From Amycolatopsis dendrobii (GTDB taxonomy: Bacteria; Actinomycetota; Actinomycetes; Mycobacteriales; Pseudonocardiaceae): DNA of 64,000 nt. Every line of letters begins with the position of its first letter. The stretch's first letter is position 1. The notes under the pieces are model-generated. The model ran no database searches. It had not been told where the DNA came from and was given only the letters and a program-made list of their open reading frames with translations. The DNA is taken from NCBI RefSeq assembly GCF_014145675.1, contig NZ_JACGZW010000025.1:1-64000 (forward strand), in the 5' to 3' direction. Made by a program: the position numbers and the translations under genes. Below, in pieces: positions 51,052-60,227 of the stretch.

Positions 51052-51555
51052 GTGAGCACCCGTGGCAGCACCCGAGGCGTGGTGTACGTCCACTCGTCGC
51101 CGTCTGCGGTATGTCCGCACGTCGAGTGGGCTATTTCGGGCACCCTTGGTGCCCGTGTCGAGCTGAAGTGGACGGCCCAGCCGGCCAGTCCGGGACAGCT
51201 CCGGGCCGAATGCAGCTGGAGCGCGCCCGCGGGAACCGCGGGCAAACTCGCCGGTGCCCTCAAGGCGTGGCCGATGGTGCGCTTCGAGATCACCGAGGAA
51301 CCCAGCGCGGGCGTCGACGGCGAGCGGTTCTGCTTCGCGCCCGGACTCGGGCTCTGGCACGGCCGGACCAGCGCCAACGGCGACATCGTCGTGGGCGAGG
51401 ACCAGCTGCGCGCGCTCGTCAGCATGACCCGCGGCGGCGAAACCCTCGCGCACAAACTCGACGAACTCCTCGCCGCGGCCTGGGACGAGGCACTCGAGCC
51501 GTACCGGCACGCGGGCGATGGCGCCCCGGTCACCTGGCTGCACCAGGTCGGGTGA
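51052..51555 (+). CDS. DUF3145 family protein
   Basis: This 167-residue protein matches DUF3145 (GVVYVHSSPSAVCPHVEWAI, WSAPAGTAGKLAGALKAWPMVRFE, ALVSMTRGGETLAHKLDELLAAAWDEALEPYRHAG). It is found almost only in actinobacteria next to fatty-acid synthase genes, as here beside fabF. The GTG start has GGAGG 6 bases upstream. No biochemical role is known; a link to fatty-acid synthesis is inferred from conserved neighbourhood. Confidence 0.88.
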   Translation: MSTRGSTRGVVYVHSSPSAVCPHVEWAISGTLGARVELKWTAQPASPGQLRAECSWSAPAGTAGKLAGALKAWPMVRFEITEEPSAGVDGERFCFAPGLGLWHGRTSANGDIVVGEDQLRALVSMTRGGETLAHKLDELLAAAWDEALEPYRHAGDGAPVTWLHQVG

Positions 51556-51565
51556 GCGAGGGCGG

Positions 51566-51571
51566 TACCCT
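51566..51571 (+). promoter_or_regulatory. -10 box of leaderless membrane-protein gene
   Basis: TACCCT ends 7 bases before the GTG at 51579. Confidence 0.5.
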
Positions 51572-51578
51572 CACCCGG

Positions 51579-52178
51579 GTGAGCGTTCACCCGGCCCCGC
51601 CGTCCCGTCAGCGGTGGTTGATCCCCGTGCTCGTGGTGGTGCTGTCCATCACCGTCGCCGGGGGTCTGCTCGCCCGCGAGCTGTACCGCCGCCCCGATTC
51701 CCCTCGCGCGGCCGACGGCGAAGCCATGGCGCCGTCCGCCACGACCAGCGGCGGTGCGGCCGACAAGTCCGGTGCGATCGAGGTCGGGGTCACCCCGGAC
51801 GCCCAGAACCACCCGCAGGACGAGGCCGTCCGCACGGTGCTCAAGGCGTATTTCACCGCGGTGAACCAGAAGGACTACGACGCCTGGGCGGAGACCGTCA
51901 GCGACGCGCGCCGCAGCAAGATGCCGGAGTACGACTTCCACCGGAGCTTCCAGTCCACGAAGGACGTCGACGTCATGCTGTACCGGATCGAACCGGGTGC
52001 GCAGGGAACGCTGCGGGCGCTGGTCGGGTTCACCAGCACGCAGTCGCTCAACGAGGCCCCGGTCGACTTCCAGGAGAAGTGCATCCACTGGCGGCTGGTG
52101 CTGCCGATGAAGTACGAGCACGGTTCGTACCGGATCGACACCGTCGACGGCACGGCCACCGAACACGACAAGTGCTGA
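51579..52178 (+). CDS. Single-pass membrane protein with NTF2-like outer domain
   Basis: This 199-residue protein has a short cytoplasmic N-terminus, one transmembrane segment at about 13-32 (WLIPVLVVVLSITVAGGLL) and an outer domain. The line DEAVRTVLKAYFTAVNQKDYDAWAET is the start of an NTF2-like fold, and the end has two cysteines (KCIHW and DKC). The function is unknown. It is leaderless by its -10 box at 51566. It ends at the bidirectional hairpin shared with fabF. Confidence 0.72.
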   Translation: MSVHPAPPSRQRWLIPVLVVVLSITVAGGLLARELYRRPDSPRAADGEAMAPSATTSGGAADKSGAIEVGVTPDAQNHPQDEAVRTVLKAYFTAVNQKDYDAWAETVSDARRSKMPEYDFHRSFQSTKDVDVMLYRIEPGAQGTLRALVGFTSTQSLNEAPVDFQEKCIHWRLVLPMKYEHGSYRIDTVDGTATEHDKC

Positions 52179-52191
52179 AAACTCCGCTGAA

Positions 52192-52236
52192 ACGCTGAAG
52201 GGCCCCGCGGGAAATTCCCGCGGGGCCCTTCAGCGT
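52192..52236. terminator. Bidirectional terminator between membrane-protein gene and fabF
   Basis: A perfect 21-bp stem (52192-52212 with 52216-52236) has a 3-base loop. It lies between the convergent stops 52178 and 52248. Confidence 0.92.
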
Positions 52237-52247
52237 GAAAAGGAAAC

Positions 52248-53498
52248 TCAGTTCGCCGGCGTGAACAGCAGCGCGGTGTTGTGCCCGCCGAAACCGAACG
52301 AGTTGGACAGCGCCGCGGCGAGTTCGACCTTGCGGTTCTCCCCGGCCACGACGTCGAGCTGCACCTTCGGGTCCAGTTCGGTGAGGTTCAGCGTCGCGGG
52401 CACGACGCCCTCGTACAGCGCGAGAATCGTCGCGATGCCCTCGACCGCGCCCGCCCCGCCGACGAGGTGGCCGAGCGCGCCCTTCGGCGCGGTGACCACC
52501 GGGTGCTCGCCGATCGCCGACCGGATCGCGGCCGCCTCGCCGATGTCGCCGACCACAGTGGACGTCGCGTGCGCGTTCACGTGGCCGATGTCCGAAGGGG
52601 ACAGTCCGGCCATCGTCATCGCCGCGCGCATCGCCGCGATCTGCCCGATGCCCTCCGGGTGGTTGCCCGTGATGTGGTAGGCGTCGGACGTCAGGCCGTA
52701 GCCGGCCAGCTTCGCGTAGATCCGCGCGCCGCGGGCCTTCGCGCGGTCGGCCCGCTCGAGCACGACGACGCCGGAGCCCTCGCCGAGCACGAAGCCGTCG
52801 CGGCTCACGTCGAACGGACGCGACGCCGCGGCCGGGTCGTCGTTGCGGGTCGACACCGTGCGCGCCTGGGCGAACCCGGCGACGGTGATCGGGTGGATGC
52901 AGGCCTCGGAACCGCCCGCGACCACCACGTCGGCCCGTCCGGACCGGATCATCTCGAAGCCGTTCGCGATGCCCTCGGCCCCGGACGCGCACGCCGACGC
53001 GGGCGAGTGCACCCCGGCCCGCGCCTTCAGGTCGATGCCCACGTGCGCGGCGGGCCCGTTCGGCATCAGCATCGGCACGGTCAGCGGCGACACCTTGCGA
53101 AGACCCTGCTGGTGCAACAGATCGTTCTGGGTCAGCAGGGTCACCGGCCCGCCGACCCCGGTGCCGATCGAGACGCCGAGGCGTTCCGGTTCGACGTCGG
53201 CGTGCTCGTCGGTCTGCTCGGCGAACCCGGCGTCGGCCCAGGCCTGGCGGGCGGCGATGATCGCCACCTGCTCGCACCGGTCGAGCCGGCGGGCCTGCAC
53301 GCGGGGCAGGATGTCGGTCGGCTCGACGGCGAGCTGCGCCGCGATCCGCACCGGCAGGTCCAGCTCCTCCGCCCAGTCCGCCTCGATCGTGCGGATCCCG
53401 CTGCGGCCAGCCAGCAGACCGTCCCAGGTGGACGCGACGTCCCCGCCCAGCGGCGTGGTCGCGCCCATGCCGGTGATCACGACGTCGATGTTGCTCAT
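52248..53498 (-). CDS. fabF: Beta-ketoacyl-ACP synthase II (FabF/KasA type)
   Basis: This 416-residue condensing enzyme of fatty-acid elongation has the nucleophile Cys170 (SACASG), His310 (NAHATST), Lys339 and His344 (PKGALGHLVGG). The Gly-rich C-terminus NSFGFGGHN closes the fold. It condenses malonyl-ACP with acyl-ACP. It is last in the fabD-fabH-acpP-fabF block and ends at a bidirectional hairpin. The ATG is at 53498. Confidence 0.95.
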   Translation of the reverse strand: MSNIDVVITGMGATTPLGGDVASTWDGLLAGRSGIRTIEADWAEELDLPVRIAAQLAVEPTDILPRVQARRLDRCEQVAIIAARQAWADAGFAEQTDEHADVEPERLGVSIGTGVGGPVTLLTQNDLLHQQGLRKVSPLTVPMLMPNGPAAHVGIDLKARAGVHSPASACASGAEGIANGFEMIRSGRADVVVAGGSEACIHPITVAGFAQARTVSTRNDDPAAASRPFDVSRDGFVLGEGSGVVVLERADRAKARGARIYAKLAGYGLTSDAYHITGNHPEGIGQIAAMRAAMTMAGLSPSDIGHVNAHATSTVVGDIGEAAAIRSAIGEHPVVTAPKGALGHLVGGAGAVEGIATILALYEGVVPATLNLTELDPKVQLDVVAGENRKVELAAALSNSFGFGGHNTALLFTPAN

Positions 53499-53549
53499 GG
53501 GTGTCTCCCCAAGGTCGGCTCCGGACCGGGGCCCGGGTACGAAGAGGAC

Positions 53550-53795
53550 TTACTTCGAGTTGGCGGACACGTAGTTCACCGCGTCGCCGACGGTCTTCAG
53601 GTTGGCCAGCTCGTCGTCCGGGATCTTGACGCCGAACTTGTCCTCGGCCTGCACGGCGATCTCGACCATCGACAGCGAGTCGATGTCCAGGTCGTCCACG
53701 AACGACTTCTCCTCGGTGACGTCGTCCTGAGCCACGCCGGCGACCTCTTCGACGATCTCGGCGAGGCCGGCGAGAATCTCAGTGTTGTCAGCCAT
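53550..53795 (-). CDS. acpP: Acyl carrier protein for fatty-acid synthesis
   Basis: This 81-residue acidic four-helix protein carries the phosphopantetheine Ser40 in DIDSLSMVE. It shuttles acyl chains between FabD, FabH and FabF, whose genes flank it. Length and motif match FAS II ACPs, and AcpM-like C-terminal extensions are absent. The ATG follows GAGAAGGGA. Confidence 0.95.
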   Translation of the reverse strand: MADNTEILAGLAEIVEEVAGVAQDDVTEEKSFVDDLDIDSLSMVEIAVQAEDKFGVKIPDDELANLKTVGDAVNYVSANSK

Positions 53796-53865
53796 CGGTG
53801 TTGTTCCCTTCTCGGTTCTTCTGGAGGTCCGCTCGCGGGCACGGCGCCCGCGGGGGAAGTATCGC

Positions 53866-54849
53866 TCAGGGCAGGACGAACGCCTGCGCGGCATAGGAAA
53901 GCCCGGCTCCGAAGCCGACCGCCAGCACCACGTCGCCGCTTTTCGCCGTCCCGGCCTTGCGCATGTGGTCCAGCGCCATGGGGATCGAGGCGGACGAGGT
54001 GTTGCCCGAGTATTTGATGTCGTCGGCCACCACGATGTCCTCGCGCGCCCCCTTGGCGCGCAGCTTCTTGGCGATCGACTCGACGATCCGGAGGTTCGCC
54101 TGGTGCGGGGCCAGCACGTCCACATCGGACGGTTGCAGCCCGGCGGCTTCCAGCGCGCGCAGCGCGATCGGCGCGATCTGCGTGGTCGCCCAGCGGAAGA
54201 CCGACTGGCCCTCCTGGTAGATCCACTGGTGGTCGCGCATGTAGATGAGGTCGACGAGGTCGCCCGCGCTGCCCCAGACGACCGGGCCGATGCCCGGCTC
54301 GTCGGATCCGCCGACCACCGCGGCTCCCGCGCCGTCGGCGAAGATGATCGCGTTCGCGCGGTCGGTCGGGTCCACGACGTCGGTGAGTTTCTCCGCGCCG
54401 ATCACGAGGACCTTCTTCGCCGAGCCCGCGCGCACGAGGTCGGAGGCGACGCCGAGGCCGTAGCAGAATCCGGCGCACGCGGCGTTGAGGTCGAACGCGC
54501 CGGGGCTCGGGACGCCGATCCGCGCGGCGACCTGCCCGGCCGCGTTCGGGATCGGGGACGGCATGGTGCAGTTGGGCACGATGACGGTGTCCACTTCGGA
54601 CGCGTCGATGCCCGCGTCGGCGAGCGCTTCGGACCCGGCGGCGACGGCGTAGTCGACCAGCACGTCGTCCTTCTCGCCGAACCGCCGCTCGATGATGCCG
54701 ACGCGGTCGCGGATCCACTGGTCGCTGGTGTCCATGACCTGCGACAGGTCGTCGTTCGTGACGATCCGGTCCGGCTGGTAGCTGCCGAAGCCGAGGATGC
54801 GGGCGGCGGGGGCGCCCTGGGCGAGGCGAAGGGTGGGGCGGGCGGTCAC
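53866..54849 (-). CDS. fabH: Beta-ketoacyl-ACP synthase III
   Basis: This 327-residue initiating enzyme has Cys125 (NAACAGF), His249 (APHQAN) and Asn283 (SGNTSSASIP). It condenses an acyl-CoA primer, branched-chain in many actinobacteria, with malonyl-ACP. The GTG start at 54849 overlaps the fabD TGA in a GTGA junction, indicating translational coupling. Confidence 0.95.
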   Translation of the reverse strand: MTARPTLRLAQGAPAARILGFGSYQPDRIVTNDDLSQVMDTSDQWIRDRVGIIERRFGEKDDVLVDYAVAAGSEALADAGIDASEVDTVIVPNCTMPSPIPNAAGQVAARIGVPSPGAFDLNAACAGFCYGLGVASDLVRAGSAKKVLVIGAEKLTDVVDPTDRANAIIFADGAGAAVVGGSDEPGIGPVVWGSAGDLVDLIYMRDHQWIYQEGQSVFRWATTQIAPIALRALEAAGLQPSDVDVLAPHQANLRIVESIAKKLRAKGAREDIVVADDIKYSGNTSSASIPMALDHMRKAGTAKSGDVVLAVGFGAGLSYAAQAFVLP

Positions 54850-55757
54850 TGGGCGTCCTCCTCGCGCAGCTTCGCCAGCTCGGCGGGCGACTTCAGCGCG
54901 GTGGTAGTGGTGACGACGCCCTTGAGCTGCCGCTTGACCAGTCCGGTCAGGGTGCCCGCGGGCGCCAGTTCGACGGTGCGGTCCACGCCGAGCGAGACGA
55001 GCCCGTCCATGGTGAGGTCCCAGCGGACCGGGCGGGTCACCTGGGCGACGAGCCTGCGCAGGTACTCCGCGCCGCTGGTGACGACCTGACCGTCGGCATT
55101 GGACAGCAGCGGGCGCGTCGGGTCGGCCGGGGAGAGACCGGCGGCGTGCTCGCGGAGGGCGTCTTCCGCGGGGGCCATGTAGGGCGTGTGGAAGGCGCCG
55201 GCGACCTTGAGGGCGCGGATCTTCGTGCCCTCCATCGGCTCGGCGATGATCCGCTCGATCGCGGCGGCGGACCCGGAGGCGACGATCTGCCCGGCCCCGT
55301 TGCGGTTCGCGGCGGCGAGGCCCTGGCTTTCCAGCCACGCGGAGACTTCCTCGGGGTCGCCGAGCATCACCGCGGCCATCGACGTCGGCTCGAGCGCGCA
55401 CGCCTTGGCCATCTCCGCGCCGCGGACCGCGGCGAGCGCGACGGCGTCGGCCGGGCTGAGCACGCCGGCGATCGCGGCCGCGGCCAGTTCGCCGACGGAG
55501 TGGCCGGCGACCGGCGCGTCGTCGGCGACCGGCAGGTGCTCGAAGGACAGCAGGGACAGCGCGACGATCAGCGGCTGCGCGACAGCGGTGTCCTGGATCT
55601 CCTCGGCTCCGGCCTCCGTGCCGAGCCGGATCAGGTCGAGCCCGGAACGGGCGGACCACTCTTCGACGCGCGCGCGGGCGCCGTCGAGTTCGAGCCACGG
55701 AGCGAGCATGCCGGGGGCTTGGGAACCCTGGCCGGGGGAGAGGACTGCAACTGTCAC
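54846..55757 (-). CDS. fabD: Malonyl-CoA:ACP transacylase
   Basis: This 303-residue enzyme loads malonate onto ACP. Catalytic Ser87 lies in GHSVGE, with Arg112 (VRGAEM) and His190 (GAFHTPYM). It is the first of the four fab genes and follows a 421-bp promoter region downstream of the PucR-type activator. The GTG start at 55757 is used. Confidence 0.95.
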   Translation of the reverse strand: MTVAVLSPGQGSQAPGMLAPWLELDGARARVEEWSARSGLDLIRLGTEAGAEEIQDTAVAQPLIVALSLLSFEHLPVADDAPVAGHSVGELAAAAIAGVLSPADAVALAAVRGAEMAKACALEPTSMAAVMLGDPEEVSAWLESQGLAAANRNGAGQIVASGSAAAIERIIAEPMEGTKIRALKVAGAFHTPYMAPAEDALREHAAGLSPADPTRPLLSNADGQVVTSGAEYLRRLVAQVTRPVRWDLTMDGLVSLGVDRTVELAPAGTLTGLVKRQLKGVVTTTTALKSPAELAKLREEDAQ

Positions 55758-56178
55758 GCTGTCTATGAGACCACGGGACCCCTCGCGCTTCGGCTGCGGG
55801 CGGTCACCAAGTCCGCGCGACGTTATTGGAGGAAACCTCCAAAGACCCGCCGGAGAACCCGGTCCTTAACCCATCCGCCTTGTGGGATTCAACCAGCGCT
55901 TGCCGTGAAGTCTGTCACCCGCCACGCGCTCGCCACGCCCCTGTCACGCCGTGCTCGCGCCTCGGCTCGGAGGATGGCGGAGCGGGCCCGGGTGTGGGCC
56001 GGAGGTCGGCAGCGCCTCCGCCGGACGCGGGAGCGGATTCGGGCAGGGACGCACTCAACGCGGCGTCGGGGTTTCTCCGCAGCGGACGCCGTGTCCGAGG
56101 GCGCGTGCAGTTGTCCTCGACTGGTGTCGCGCCGCGGACGGTTGCCGGAGCAGGGAGCCAAGCGGCCCGGCCAGGCGA
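55758..56178 (-). promoter_or_regulatory. fab operon control region
   Basis: No gene is seen in these 421 bp between the activator and fabD. It should hold the fab promoter, including a 17-bp palindrome at 55826-55842. The part near 55920-56178 is GC-rich sequence without recognisable elements. Confidence 0.5.
55826..55842. promoter_or_regulatory. Perfect inverted repeat TTGGAGG-AAA-CCTCCAA upstream of fabD
   Basis: The palindrome lies 69 bases before the fabD start. On the minus strand TAACGT sits just past it and could be a -10 box. It is the best candidate for FasR-like activator binding, although that is inference. Confidence 0.6.
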
Positions 56179-57390
56179 TCACCACAGCCCGCGGGCGCGG
56201 GCTAGCCGACCGACCGTGAGCGCGACCCGCAGCACCAGCGCGTCGCGGGCGTCGGTCGGGTTGCGGCCGGTCAGTTCGGCGGCTTTGCGCAGCCGGTACC
56301 GGACCGTGTTCGGGTGCACGAACAGCGTTTGCGCGCAGCGTTCCAGCACCCCGCCAGTGTCCAGATAGGTCTCGACCGTCCGCTGCAACGCCGCCCCGGC
56401 TTCTTCCAGGGGCCGGGCCACCAGGTCGACCAGCAGCCGCTCCGCGCCGGGGTCGCCGGACAAAGCGCGTTCGGGGAGCAAATCGTCAGACCGCACCGGG
56501 CGGGGTGCGGCGGGCCAGCCGACCACCGCGCGCAGGCCGGACAACGCCTCGGCCGCGCTGTGGTGCGCCTCGGCCAGCGTCGGCACCGTCGGACCGGCCA
56601 CGACCGGGCCGTCGGCGAACACCGTCGACATCCGGGCGAGGATTTCGCGTTCCTTCGGCCCGCCCTCGGTGGGGCCGCCGATCACGATCACCAGCCGCGA
56701 GCCCTGAACCGACAGCAGTACCGCGCGGCCGACCCGTGCGGCGCGGGCGCGGACGTCGAAAACCACCGTCGGCGGGTCGTCGGAGGGCGGATTTCCCACC
56801 AGCACAGTCGCTGCCGCCGCCGGATCCCAACCGAGCGCCGCGGCCCGCGAAAGGACGGATTCTTCGGCGTCGCCGCGGACGATTCCGTCGACCACGAGCG
56901 CTTCGAGCCGGGCGTCCCACGCGCCGCGCGCTTCCGCCGCCGCGGCATAGGAATTGGCCGCGGCGAAAGCGATTTCCCTGCCGTAGCGCAGAATTCCTTC
57001 GATCAACGCGGCACGTTCGGCTTCCGAGGCGGCGAATTCGGGGAGTTGCTCTTCGAATACTTCGATCGCGAGCCGCACCATCGCGACGGCCTGGCGCAGG
57101 CTGATCCAGCGCGACACTTCGGTCGGCGCGTCGCGGAAGGCCTCGGTGGTGAGCTTCAGCGCTTCCTTCGAATCCCGCAGCCACGCGACGAATCCGCTGG
57201 CCCCGGTCTGCGTGATCAGCAGGACGCTGGCGCGCTGGTCGGCGGGCAGCCGCGCGAACCACACCAGGCGGCGTTCCATTTCCGCGACGCTCGCGCTCGC
57301 CAGCCGCCCGGAGGCGTGCTCCAGGCTGCGCAGGGTTTTCGCGGACAGCCCGTGGTGCTTGCGCGCTGGGCGTCCCGTGGTGTCGGCCAT
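56179..57390 (-). CDS. fasR: PucR/CdaR-type regulator, probable FasR activator of fab genes
   Basis: This 403-residue protein has an N-terminal domain of unknown role, a GGDEF-related CdaR middle region and a C-terminal PucR helix-turn-helix at about 350-376 (CAQTLFVHPNTVRYRLRKAAEL). The same arrangement upstream of fabDHPF in Streptomyces coelicolor encodes FasR, an activator of fatty-acid synthesis. The gene symbol is assigned by synteny, not by experiment. The ATG at 57390 is preceded by TAGGAT on the minus strand. Confidence 0.85.
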   Translation of the reverse strand: MADTTGRPARKHHGLSAKTLRSLEHASGRLASASVAEMERRLVWFARLPADQRASVLLITQTGASGFVAWLRDSKEALKLTTEAFRDAPTEVSRWISLRQAVAMVRLAIEVFEEQLPEFAASEAERAALIEGILRYGREIAFAAANSYAAAAEARGAWDARLEALVVDGIVRGDAEESVLSRAAALGWDPAAAATVLVGNPPSDDPPTVVFDVRARAARVGRAVLLSVQGSRLVIVIGGPTEGGPKEREILARMSTVFADGPVVAGPTVPTLAEAHHSAAEALSGLRAVVGWPAAPRPVRSDDLLPERALSGDPGAERLLVDLVARPLEEAGAALQRTVETYLDTGGVLERCAQTLFVHPNTVRYRLRKAAELTGRNPTDARDALVLRVALTVGRLARARGLW

Positions 57391-57545
57391 GTCGGATCCG
57401 ATCCTACGTGCCGCGCGGCGCCCGCAACTTTAGGCGGACGCGACAGCGACCTCAGGTGGTGGGCGCGGCTCGGCCGAAGTGCCTAGGATCCCTGGTGGGG
57501 TGGTAGGGGATCACCCCGGGCGAAAAGAGAACAGGGGGACGGGCC

Positions 57546-58463
57546 ATGCCAGAGCCCGGACTGGAGATCGACGGGATCTCCAAACGGTACGGCGCCGTCG
57601 TGGCGCTCGAGAAAATGACGTTCGACGTGCGGCCGGGGGAGCTTTTCGGATTCGTCGGAAGCAACGGGGCGGGCAAAACGACCACCATGCGGATCGCGCT
57701 CGGCGTGCTGAGCGCCGACGCGGGCCAGGTGCGCTACGCGGGCGAGCCGATCACGCACGAGACCCGCAGGCAGATCGGCTACATGCCCGAGGAACGCGGT
57801 CTGTACCCGAAAATGAAGGTCGGCGAACAGCTCACGTATCTCGCCCGGTTGCACGGAATGCCCGCCGCCGCGGCGAAGGCGTCGAGCGAGCGGTGGACCG
57901 AACGCCTCGGCGTGGCCGCGCGCCGCGACGACGAGGTGCAGAAGCTCAGCCTCGGCAACCAGCAGCGTGTGCAGCTGGCCGCCGCGCTGGTGCACGAACC
58001 GCGGATTCTCGTGCTGGACGAACCGTTTTCCGGACTGGACCCGGTGGCCGTCGACGTGATGAGCGACGTGCTGAAGGAGAAGGCGGCCGAAGGCGTTCCG
58101 GTCGTGTTTTCCAGCCACCAGCTGGATTTGGTGGAACGGCTGTGCGACCGGATCGGGATTGTCCGGAGTGGACGGATGGAAGCGTCCGGCACGGTGGCGG
58201 AACTGCGCGCGGGCGGGACGACCCGGCTGCTCGTCGATGCGCCCGAGGCTCCCGAAAACTGGGCGGCCGGGCTGTCCGGGGTGACCGTGATCGGCCGCAG
58301 GGGAGCGGTGACCGAGCTGGAACTGGCCGACGGCGCGGACGACCAGGCGGTGCTGCGCGCCGCGCTGGCGACCGGTCCGGTGCGGGAATTCGCCCGGAAA
58401 CTGCCGTCGCTGACCGAGTTGTTCCGTTCCGTCGTGTCCGAGCACCAGGAGGCCGCGGCATGA
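57546..58463 (+). CDS. ABC transporter ATP-binding protein (NatA-like)
   Basis: This 305-residue protein has the Walker A motif GSNGAGKT (38-45), a signature LSLGNQQR, Walker B ILVLDEP and H-loop VVFSSHQLD. The 60-residue C-terminal extension is typical of NatA-type exporters. It energises the permease whose ATG overlaps its stop (ATGA). The substrate may be sodium, a drug or a lipid, but is not defined. Confidence 0.93.
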   Translation: MPEPGLEIDGISKRYGAVVALEKMTFDVRPGELFGFVGSNGAGKTTTMRIALGVLSADAGQVRYAGEPITHETRRQIGYMPEERGLYPKMKVGEQLTYLARLHGMPAAAAKASSERWTERLGVAARRDDEVQKLSLGNQQRVQLAAALVHEPRILVLDEPFSGLDPVAVDVMSDVLKEKAAEGVPVVFSSHQLDLVERLCDRIGIVRSGRMEASGTVAELRAGGTTRLLVDAPEAPENWAAGLSGVTVIGRRGAVTELELADGADDQAVLRAALATGPVREFARKLPSLTELFRSVVSEHQEAAA

Positions 58464-59674
58464 CCGGGTCCGATGTCCAGATGAGCCCGATGTCAGCGGT
58501 CGGCCTTGTCGCCGGGCGGGAAATCACCACGCGCGTCAATTCGAAGGCCTACCGCATCACCACGCTCGTGATGGTGCTGATCGTCGTCGCGCTGGCGCTG
58601 ATCTTCAAGTTCTTCAACGGCGGCGGGAGCGCCGACGCGACGGTCGGCTACGTGCCCGCTGCTTCGCAGCTGGCGCAGCCGCTGTCCGCGACGGCGAAGT
58701 CGATCGGCCAGACCGTCGCGACGCAGCAGGTAGCCGACGAGAAGGCCGGCCAGGAGAAGCTGCGGGACGGTTCGATCGACGCGCTGCTGGTGCAGGACGC
58801 GAAGCGAGTGCACGTCCAGGTGAAGAAGGACCTGGACGCGAAGCTGAAGAACACGTTCACCGTGCTCGAAGGGCAGCTGGCGCTCAACCAGCAGATCGAA
58901 TCCCTCGGCGGCGATCCGGCGAAGGTGCGCCAGGCGACCGCCGAGGCGACGATCGACGAACTGCCGCCGCTCGAGAAACCGTACGACTACAACGGGCAGC
59001 AGCTCGTGCTCGGCATCATCGCGGGCATCCTGATCTACCTCTCGCTGATGCTCAACGGGCAGAGCGTGGCGCAGGGCGTCGTCGAGGAGAAGACCTCGCG
59101 GGTGGTCGAACTGCTGCTGTCGACGATCAAACCGTGGCAGCTGATGGCCGGGAAGGTGCTCGGCATCGGCGTCGTCGGGCTGATCCAGATGCTGGCGATC
59201 GGCGTGGCCGGGGTCGCGGCCGGGCTCGGGTTCGGGGTGCTGACGATCTCGGTGAACGCGGCGGTCGGCACCGTGATCTGGCTGATCGTCTGGTACCTGC
59301 TCGGGTTCTTCATGTATTCGATCGTGTTCGCCGCCCTCGGCGCGCTGGTGTCGCGGCAGGAGGACGTGGGCGGCGCGACCATGCCCGCGCTGATGTTCGT
59401 GATCGCCGGGTACGTGGTGGGGATTTCGATCCTGCCGTCGAATCCGGGGAGCCCGCTGGCCGAGGTGCTTTCGGTGATCCCGGTGTTCGCGCCGACGCTG
59501 ATGCCGATGCGGCTGGCGATGGGCGGTGTGCCGGTGTGGGAGGCGGTGCTGTCGGTCGGCCTGGTCGTCGCGCTCATCCCGGCGCTGATCTGGCTGGCCG
59601 CGCGGATCTACCGCAACGCGGTGATGCGCACCGGCGCGAAGGTGAAGCTGCGCGACGCGCTGCGCGCCGCCTGA
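58460..59674 (+). CDS. ABC-2 permease (NatB-like)
   Basis: This 404-residue permease has one N-terminal transmembrane helix (about 31-50), a large outer loop (about 51-190) and a cluster of about five helices (190-390), with VVEEKTSRVVELLLSTIKPWQLMAGK as the NatB/ABC2 signature. It overlaps the ATPase gene by 4 bases. The pair forms an exporter. A strong terminator follows. Confidence 0.9.
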   Translation: MTGSDVQMSPMSAVGLVAGREITTRVNSKAYRITTLVMVLIVVALALIFKFFNGGGSADATVGYVPAASQLAQPLSATAKSIGQTVATQQVADEKAGQEKLRDGSIDALLVQDAKRVHVQVKKDLDAKLKNTFTVLEGQLALNQQIESLGGDPAKVRQATAEATIDELPPLEKPYDYNGQQLVLGIIAGILIYLSLMLNGQSVAQGVVEEKTSRVVELLLSTIKPWQLMAGKVLGIGVVGLIQMLAIGVAGVAAGLGFGVLTISVNAAVGTVIWLIVWYLLGFFMYSIVFAALGALVSRQEDVGGATMPALMFVIAGYVVGISILPSNPGSPLAEVLSVIPVFAPTLMPMRLAMGGVPVWEAVLSVGLVVALIPALIWLAARIYRNAVMRTGAKVKLRDALRAA

Positions 59675-59691
59675 CAGCGGAGGTCTCACAC

Positions 59692-59725
59692 AGCGGGCCG
59701 CGGCGGACTGCCGCGGCCCGCTTTT
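59692..59725 (+). terminator. Intrinsic terminator of the ABC exporter operon
   Basis: A 13-bp perfect stem (59692-59704 with 59710-59722) is followed by TTTT. Confidence 0.92.
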
Positions 59726-59788
59726 CTGTCGAAAGCCTCTACTCTCGGTGGACACGGTGGTCCAGTGAGGGACCTGGGCAGCGGAGGC

Positions 59789-59808
59789 GCTAACCCACGT
59801 GGGTTAGC
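59789..59808. promoter_or_regulatory. Perfect 20-bp palindrome GCTAACCCACGTGGGTTAGC
   Basis: The palindrome is exact and has no loop. It follows the TACTCT box by 43 bases. It looks like a transcription-factor operator rather than a terminator, since no T-tract follows. Confidence 0.7.
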
Positions 59809-60181
59809 GGCATCGGGTGAGTTGCGTGAACGCCGCCCCCGCGAGCCCGCTGTTCTGGTTGCCGGCCGCGCGCCGGTTAATGACCTTCGCGCGGGATCTC
59901 GCCCGCGCGCTATTGCCGCCGTGCGGTTATCCGGCACGCGCGCGGAAGGCCCGCGCAATTCGCCGCCGCGGGCTGCCCGGCAACGCGAATTCGCACCGCA
60001 CAGACGAGGCCTCTCCGGGATTCCCGTCCGGACATCTCCGCCGCTGCGCCCAGGTCGGCGCGCAAATCCGTCGGCGGCCCGCCAATCGACCGAACATGAA
60101 GACCAGATGAACGGCGGAGAAAACCCGAACCGCATTCGTCTCGGAAGCGCCGTCGCACGGCAATAAAGAGCGGGAAATGTT

Positions 60182-60227
60182 CGAGGCCGCTCGGCGCTTG
60201 CGGTTTTCGCTGCGCCGAGCGGCCTCG
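60182..60227 (+). terminator. Terminator-like hairpin in the gene-free stretch
   Basis: A perfect 16-bp stem (60182-60197 with 60212-60227) has a 14-base loop and is followed by TCTCC. No protein gene ends here, so it may terminate a small RNA or an antisense transcript. Confidence 0.7.

Noticed and set aside
59765..60166. 134-codon frame on the plus strand before the CmpX-like gene
   Set aside because: It is Arg/Pro-rich, uses TTA and other rare codons, has no ribosome site and spans the 20-bp palindrome.
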